Positions 59,694 to 64,000 of a stretch of 64,000 bases of DNA are shown here, piece after piece (the first letter of the stretch is position 1; the number at the start of each line of letters is the position of its first letter). The translations under genes and the position numbers were made by a program. Under the pieces are notes generated by a model. The model searched no databases and was not told where the DNA came from. It was given only the letters and a program-made list of their open reading frames with translations. The stretch covers positions 1 to 64,000 of the forward strand of contig DATGLG010000047.1 of the NCBI GenBank assembly GCA_035294245.1. Reading direction: 5' to 3'. The stretch comes from DATGLG01 sp035294245 (GTDB lineage: Bacteria > Pseudomonadota > Alphaproteobacteria > JACZXZ01).

Positions 59694-60362
59694 TTGGGGA
59701 CGACTGTCGCTGTGCCATGGCACTACACAACTCTCGTTGATTTCGTCGACCACTGGCAAACTCTGATCGCTGGACTGATCGCGTTGATCGCTGCGATCAT
59801 CACCGTCGTCGTCACGCTGAAGGTCGAGAGACGAAAGGTCGATCGCGAACTGGATGCACTGCGTAAGTCACTCGCCATAGAACTTCGCCAACTCATTCCG
59901 CGAGCGCTTGGCGTGCATGGTTCCCTCACTAAACTAGGCGCCAAGACGGACAGGCCGATTACCGCCAGGATGATGGAAAGTCTGTCGCGAATGCCGGCTC
60001 CGATCGTATATCCAGCGAACGTGCACAAGGTCAGACTCCTCGAAAAAGGCGCCATGGACGGGGTCATCGTCTATGGACTGCTTGACATTGCGCGTGACTG
60101 CGTGACGCGGCTCATAACGACCTACAGAACGCCCGACGACATCAGTCCCAAGGTCGTCCTGAAGACGGCCGCGGCGTTCTTGGAAGCCTGCAAATATGCG
60201 CGAATCGTTCTCCCGAAATTGCGAACCGGCGTCGCTTCGCACGACGATCGAGACGCGGAGTTACTGCAAATAATCAGCACTGCGACGGCCTCTCAGCTTG
60301 CAAGTGCATCCGTCTGGTCCGACGACGGAAAACTAGGGATCAGCACATGCCAAAGCTTTTGA
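59694..60362 (+). CDS. Hypothetical membrane-anchored protein
   Basis: A 222-residue protein with one N-terminal transmembrane segment (LIAGLIALIAAIITVVVTLK, about residues 24-43) followed by a charged helix (VERRKVDRELDALRKSLAIE) and a helical soluble part. No family recognised. The TTG start at 59694 is uncertain; GTG at 59712 is an alternative. Its 3' end overlaps the next gene by 16 bp, so the two are probably cotranslated. Confidence 0.5.
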   Translation: MGTTVAVPWHYTTLVDFVDHWQTLIAGLIALIAAIITVVVTLKVERRKVDRELDALRKSLAIELRQLIPRALGVHGSLTKLGAKTDRPITARMMESLSRMPAPIVYPANVHKVRLLEKGAMDGVIVYGLLDIARDCVTRLITTYRTPDDISPKVVLKTAAAFLEACKYARIVLPKLRTGVASHDDRDAELLQIISTATASQLASASVWSDDGKLGISTCQSF

Positions 60363-61954
60363 GGTCCAGCGAGACAGCCGGTTGCGGTGCCACGATCGAA
60401 TTAGACAACGGCGAGGTCGTGTACGTGTCCATCGCGCAGACCGGCGTGTTGGTGCGCAGATGGGACATGAACGGAGGATTGATCAAATCCTTCCTCAGCA
60501 ACTTCTTCGGCCCAAAGCTGTACAACGAGAGTAGCGTCTACAAAAATGCGCAGACGGCGCGAGCGCTCAGTCTGATCTATCCCGAACAAGCGTCGCCGCT
60601 CTCCTTCAAGAATCCTGTATTGGCCGCGTTCTCCAATGCTATTTGGCATTGCTCATCGGCCGCCGAAGTTTGCACCGTTCTCAACGAAGCTGTGGCAAAG
60701 TTTCCGGATGCGGCGCCCGCACGAAAGGGCTTCAAAGATAGCGACGAAAAGATCGTCTCTGATCTGGCAGACCTCATGGCAGCGGGTGAGGTGAAACCGG
60801 ATGCGTTCTACGACGTCTCGGTGCTGCCACATCCGAAGGAGGACATTCTCCTGGCGATAGAACGGGAGATACTTCGCGAACCGCTCGACGCTCGCGCCGA
60901 ATGGCTTGCGGTCGGCGCTGCTTTTTTGCCCTCGTTTCAGCAGAGTATCGGACCCAAGCCATTGTTTTGGACCGGCGTTGATCTCGCCGAACTTCAACGC
61001 TCCACACCGGATGTGAAGGAGCAAATGAGAGTCCTGGCGCATAGTCCTGATCGTGCGCGAACAGACCGGTACCTTGCCCTTATGAAGATTGAGAGTGATC
61101 AGATTCAAACCCGCGTCGATGCTGCCATGCGTTTGCGAAAAGCGCGAATGGCCCGGCCGACCCAGAGCACCACTCCCTCGCCCCCGACTCTCCCGCCCTC
61201 CGTGCAGACCTCGTCGGCACCATCCAGCCGCAGCCGTACCGCTGCTCCTCCATCGCGGGGCCGATACGCCTTCGATTCTGCCGGCAATGCTTTGATTGGG
61301 CCAGATGACCTGCTTCCTGTGGTTGCCAAATACGCTACCGAAGCCAAACGGATCCTGGAAATAACCGAGGAGGAGGCATTACGACGGACTGAACAAGGAG
61401 ACGGCGGGAGATTTCCAATGGAACCGTTCGTCCGGTGCTTGAAGGATACACAAACCTATCCAAGGGCTTCTTACTACGCGCAATTCGCGATAGACGAAGA
61501 TGGCGACATCGGCTCAATTCATCACGGCTGGTGCTTTGACTCTTTTGCCAGCCTCGACGGGCACGAAGTCAGTCTGCTCCAAGCGTTGCGGTTTGCCGAT
61601 ACCAAGGATGGCATCCTGTCGGCGTTCTTCGCCAGTGTCATCCTTCCGACGATTGGTGCCTACTGGCACGGACTCTACGAACGCGACTATCAAATCATCG
61701 AATCTCCCCATGAACTGAACGAGGCCGTGTTCAGCAACGACCTGAAGAAGGCTGTCGGCGATACGCGAGCGATTCTCAAGACACCGCTCGGTCTGCGAAT
61801 TCAAAGAGTCGATGGAAGCAAATCATGTAAGTGCCTTTGCCTCAGCGAGACGGAAGGGCTTCTGGACATCGAGTTTATGGTTTCGGCGGACGGGCGGGCC
61901 TCAAACCCGGTGCGAACCGTGCTGCGCGAACCTGAGGGTAGGACTCTGTACTGA
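60347..61954 (+). CDS. Hypothetical protein, partner of the membrane protein
   Basis: A 535-residue soluble protein. An N-terminal beta-rich part (GATIELDNGEVVYVSIAQTG), a helical middle, and a Ser/Pro-rich linker at about 265-305 (TTPSPPTLPPSVQTSSAPSS). The C-terminal domain has YYAQFAIDEDGDIGSIHHGW and EVSLLQALRFADTKDGILSA. No known enzyme motif seen. The overlap with the previous gene indicates a two-gene unit. Confidence 0.55.
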   Translation: MPKLLRSSETAGCGATIELDNGEVVYVSIAQTGVLVRRWDMNGGLIKSFLSNFFGPKLYNESSVYKNAQTARALSLIYPEQASPLSFKNPVLAAFSNAIWHCSSAAEVCTVLNEAVAKFPDAAPARKGFKDSDEKIVSDLADLMAAGEVKPDAFYDVSVLPHPKEDILLAIEREILREPLDARAEWLAVGAAFLPSFQQSIGPKPLFWTGVDLAELQRSTPDVKEQMRVLAHSPDRARTDRYLALMKIESDQIQTRVDAAMRLRKARMARPTQSTTPSPPTLPPSVQTSSAPSSRSRTAAPPSRGRYAFDSAGNALIGPDDLLPVVAKYATEAKRILEITEEEALRRTEQGDGGRFPMEPFVRCLKDTQTYPRASYYAQFAIDEDGDIGSIHHGWCFDSFASLDGHEVSLLQALRFADTKDGILSAFFASVILPTIGAYWHGLYERDYQIIESPHELNEAVFSNDLKKAVGDTRAILKTPLGLRIQRVDGSKSCKCLCLSETEGLLDIEFMVSADGRASNPVRTVLREPEGRTLY

Positions 61955-61965
61955 GACGCGCGCAT

Positions 61966-62029
61966 CATAGGGCTATAGCGTAGACATAGTGCTCATCATC
62001 GTCGGCCGTGGCCCGCCACTTCAGAACTG
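61966..62029. repeat. Dispersed 64-bp repeat R1
   Basis: Matches R2 (62559-62622) at 60 of 64 positions, and most of R3 (63329-63380). Ends with cgccacttcagaactg, which also occurs directly after attR. Confidence 0.8.
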
Positions 62030-62101
62030 TCCGCTCCGGACGCATGGGTCGTCCCTTCTCCCAGAAAGGGCACCTTTCGGACGCATCCGGGGAGAATTCA
62101 T

Positions 62102-62563
62102 ATGGCGTTGTTCACACTCGTTCCCGGCGCGGGCGGCATGGCCTGGTATTGGCATCGGGTGACGCCCCTGCTGCGCGAATCGGGGCACCAAGCCATCGCG
62201 GCGCGGGAACAGGCCGCCTTGAGCCGCGGCTATGCCGTGGCGTTCGATCCGGAGACATATTTTCTGCACGACGTACCGACGGACGTCCGACGCACCGGTC
62301 CAGAAGCACCACGCAGGGAAGCCGAGATCGTCTTCGGCGAGCCCTGCCGCTTTGAGCACTGGCCGGCGATTCCCATTCACGTCCTGGCGGGAAGAGACGA
62401 CCGCTTCTTTCCGGTCGAATTCCAGCAGCGAGTTGCGCGCGAAAGGCTTGGAAAGGATGTAGAGGAGATCGCCGGCGGCCATCTCGTCGCGTTGTCCAAC
62501 CCTGAAGGTTTGACGAGGCGTCTTCTTGCGTATGAGCGAAATGGATTGAGTTCGGTTTCATAG
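62102..62563 (+). pseudogene. Alpha/beta hydrolase with internal deletion
   Basis: A 153-residue frame whose ends are those of an esterase-type alpha/beta hydrolase: start FTLVPGAGGMAWYWHRVTPL (oxyanion region) and end VLAGRDDRFFPVEFQQRVAR with GGHLVALSNPEG (catalytic Asp and His). The central part with the nucleophile GxSxG is missing; the frame passes from GHQAIA straight to AREQAALSRGY. It is therefore inactive as a hydrolase, most likely a deletion remnant. Flanked by R1 and R2. Confidence 0.75.
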
Positions 62564-62622
62564 GGCCATAGCGTAGACATCGTGCTCATCATCGTCGGCT
62601 GCGGCCCGCCACTTCAGAACTG
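62559..62622. repeat. Dispersed 64-bp repeat R2
   Basis: Second copy. Its last 18 bases plus the next four (to cgaa) give ccgccacttcagaactgcgaa, identical over 21 bp with 58612-58632 at attR. Confidence 0.8.
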
Positions 62623-62729
62623 CGAAGGGAGTTGGCTTCAATCTGCTTTCCGCGGCGGTGTCCGGCCGCTGCCGGTGAGCTGCTATTCCGCGACGCCGCT
62701 TGCGCCTGTGAGATCATTGCCTCGAGGAG

Positions 62730-62743
62730 TGTAACGCGTTACA
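62730..62743. promoter_or_regulatory. Perfect 14-bp palindromic operator of the MazEF-like pair
   Basis: TGTAACGCGTTACA, 33 bp upstream of the GTG start. Typical of an antitoxin-bound autoregulatory site. Confidence 0.55.
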
Positions 62744-62776
62744 TTAGATATGTTGGGAGTTACCTGGGGGATCGAA

Positions 62777-62995
62777 GTGACAGCAGCCGCTGACCGGATG
62801 AGGATGATGCGCGAGCGGCGCCGCGGGCGGGGGCTGCGGGAATTACGCCTTGTTGTGCCTGACGCGCGATTGGCGTCTGTTCGAAAGCGCGTCGCCGCCC
62901 AGGTGAGGCGTCTCGACCGGCGCCAGGAAGATGACGCTCTGAACTGGATCGAGGCCGTTTCGGAGTTTGACGCACCCGCTTCAAACGGAAAATGA
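62777..62995 (+). CDS. Antitoxin of a MazEF-like module
   Basis: A 72-residue protein. RMRMMRERRRGRGLRELRLV and VPDARLASVRKRVAAQ match the short MazE-family antitoxins that pair with PemK/MazF-type toxins. The GTG at 62777 has ggggg eight bases upstream; an ATG at 62750 has no ribosome site. The stop overlaps the toxin start by 4 bp. Confidence 0.72.
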   Translation: MTAAADRMRMMRERRRGRGLRELRLVVPDARLASVRKRVAAQVRRLDRRQEDDALNWIEAVSEFDAPASNGK

Positions 62996-63321
62996 GGCGC
63001 GGCGATGTCGTCATCGTCGCGGCGGCGGGAGATTACGGAAAGCCGCGACCGGCCGTCGTGGTGCAAACCAACGCCTTTCCCGAAACCCATCCATCAGTCG
63101 TGATTTGCCAGATGACATCCGATGTCGTCGCTGCACCCGATTTCCGTGTCACGATCGAGCCGAGTGAAGAAAATGGCCTGCGCACCCGCTCGCAGGTCAT
63201 GGCCGATAAGCCCGTCACGGTCCGACGGGAACGGATTGGACAATTGGTTGGGCGTTTGACCGACGCCGATATCGGGCGCCTCAACATCGCCCTGGCCTTC
63301 GTCATGGGCCTCGCGGACTGA
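62992..63321 (+). CDS. MazF/PemK-family endoribonuclease toxin
   Basis: A 109-residue toxin. RRGDVVIVAAAGDYGKPRPA then VVVQTNAF, the conserved TSDVVAAPDFRVTIEPSEEN and LRTRSQVMADKPVTVRRERI are MazF/PemK hallmarks (RGDVV..., KPRPAVV, SQxxxDKxxTV). It cleaves mRNA at short sequence motifs when not bound by the antitoxin. Overlaps the antitoxin gene. Confidence 0.88.
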   Translation: MRRGDVVIVAAAGDYGKPRPAVVVQTNAFPETHPSVVICQMTSDVVAAPDFRVTIEPSEENGLRTRSQVMADKPVTVRRERIGQLVGRLTDADIGRLNIALAFVMGLAD

Positions 63322-63328
63322 CGTTCGT

Positions 63329-63380
63329 TATAGGGCTGTGGCATCGACATCGTGCTCATCATCGTCGGTCGCGGCCCGGC
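63329..63380. repeat. Dispersed repeat R3 (52 bp, truncated)
   Basis: Shares tagggct and cgtgctcatcatcgtcgg with R1 and R2. It lacks the last dozen bases and diverges at ggcaaatcc. Confidence 0.75.
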
Positions 63381-63472
63381 AAATCCATCCCGATGCATCG
63401 CTGCGCGTTTCCGGGAGCGCGCCCCCCGCCTTCGATGCGGAGCGCGCTTCACCCGCGGCAAGGCATTGAGAC

Positions 63473-63487
63473 CATCATCAAATGATG
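63473..63487. promoter_or_regulatory. Palindromic operator upstream of VapBC
   Basis: CATCAT-caa-ATGATG, about 35 bp before the VapB start. Likely site for autorepression. Confidence 0.5.
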
Positions 63488-63519
63488 CTAAATTCGTGCC
63501 TCGACCGGAGGTATCGGAG

Positions 63520-63717
63520 ATGCGCACGACGCTGGCTCTCGATGACGAGCTTGTCGCAAAGGCTCAGGCTTTCACCGGCCTGAAAGAGAAGTCGAGCCTG
63601 GTCCGAGAAGCTCTTAAGGCCCTTATCGAGCGCGAAAGCGCACGACGCCTTGCACGCCTCGGCGGCAGCGAGCCCGCTTTGAGGACGCCGCGGAGACGGC
63701 GGCCCGTCCGCGCTTGA
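63520..63717 (+). CDS. vapB: VapB-family antitoxin
   Basis: A 65-residue antitoxin. MRTTLALDDELVAKAQAFTG and KSSLVREALKALIERESARR are the ribbon-helix-helix VapB start. ATG at 63520 with ggagg upstream. The stop overlaps the VapC start. Confidence 0.88.
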   Translation: MRTTLALDDELVAKAQAFTGLKEKSSLVREALKALIERESARRLARLGGSEPALRTPRRRRPVRA

Positions 63718-64000
63718 TCCTCGTCGACACCTCGGTCTGGGTCGATCATTTGCGCAGGAAAAGCGCGCCGCTCAGCAAGCTCTTGGAGGCTGGGCGCGTG
63801 CTGGTCCATCCTTTCGTCATCGGCGAAGTTGCTCTGGGGCATATGCGGCAGCGCAATCTCATCTTGGCCGCGCTTTCCAATCTGCCGCGGACTCAGGTTG
63901 CGACCGAGGACGAGGTTCTGAGTTTCATCGAGCGCAACGCTCTGTTCGGGCGCGGCGTCGGCTATATCGATGTCCACTTGCTTGCCGCCGCGCAATTGAC
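63714..64000 (+). CDS. vapC: VapC-family PIN-domain toxin, 5' part
   Basis: The first 95 residues of a PIN-domain endoribonuclease; the end lies beyond the window. ILVDTSVWVDHLR holds the first catalytic Asp, VIGEVALGHMRQRN the Glu, and GVGYIDVHLLAAAQL the third acidic residue. The start is TTG at 63714, overlapping vapB. It is the partner of that antitoxin. Confidence 0.88.
   Translation, partial: MILVDTSVWVDHLRRKSAPLSKLLEAGRVLVHPFVIGEVALGHMRQRNLILAALSNLPRTQVATEDEVLSFIERNALFGRGVGYIDVHLLAAAQL

Overview
The window is high-GC alphaproteobacterial chromosome. Evidence: the pdhA-pdhB-pdhC-lpd-lipA cluster with a lipoyl domain on E1-beta, a fused ispDF, the ntrB-ntrC-ntrY-ntrX-dat-hfq-hflX order, and small palindromic intergenic repeats of the type common in Hyphomicrobiales and Rhodospirillales. 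The order cannot be fixed from the sequence alone. No rRNA, CRISPR array or insertion sequence was seen.

Layout. (1) 1-2.8 kb, minus strand: the N-terminus of an exosortase-associated GNAT acyltransferase, and upstream of it four tandem, otherwise dissimilar secreted small proteins. Each carries a signal peptide followed at once by an L-x3-Q/E-L/M-D-x-V-T-A-G motif that resembles a double-glycine leader. (2) 3.2-9.3 kb: a DUF427 protein, a cyanide-insensitive type cydAB oxidase, an M24 peptidase, two small proteins and a flavin-nucleotide oxidase-like protein, separated by palindromic repeats. (3) 9.8-16.6 kb: the pyruvate dehydrogenase operon, lipoyl synthase and a Coq10-like protein. (4) 16.6-18.7 kb, minus: cinA-type amidohydrolase, pgpA and ispDF. 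(5) 18.8-30.2 kb: a CcsA-like membrane protein, the nitrogen two-component systems NtrBC and NtrYX, D-amino-acid aminotransferase, a HAD phosphatase, Hfq, HflX and an inositol monophosphatase-like enzyme. (6) 30.2-35.9 kb: SDR, MazG and a sulfate/thiosulfate ABC transporter. (7) 36.0-44.6 kb, minus: MBL hydrolase, TatD, MetG, HolB, Tmk, a DD-carboxypeptidase, RlpA and an MltB-type transglycosylase.

At 44.9 kb a tRNA-Ser(UGA) gene is the left boundary of an integrated element of about 13.7 kb (44957-58617). The tRNA 3' end is repeated exactly (17 bp) at the right end, and both ends carry the same 27-bp doubled arm-type repeat. The element encodes a tyrosine integrase, an AAA ATPase with a GrlR-like partner, a serine recombinase, small DNA-binding and terminase-small-subunit-like proteins and an SF2 helicase-like protein. 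It then carries a run of short phage-like genes headed by a T7 gp14-type internal virion protein. No portal, major capsid, large terminase, tail or polymerase gene was recognised. The content and size fit a phage satellite or a stripped podovirus-derived element better than an intact prophage.

To the right of the element, 58.6-64.0 kb is an accessory strip of toxin-antitoxin modules (TumE/TumA-like, MazEF-like, VapBC), a pair of unknown overlapping genes and an internally deleted hydrolase. It is punctuated by three copies of a 52-64 bp repeat. Part of that repeat is identical to the DNA abutting the right attachment site.
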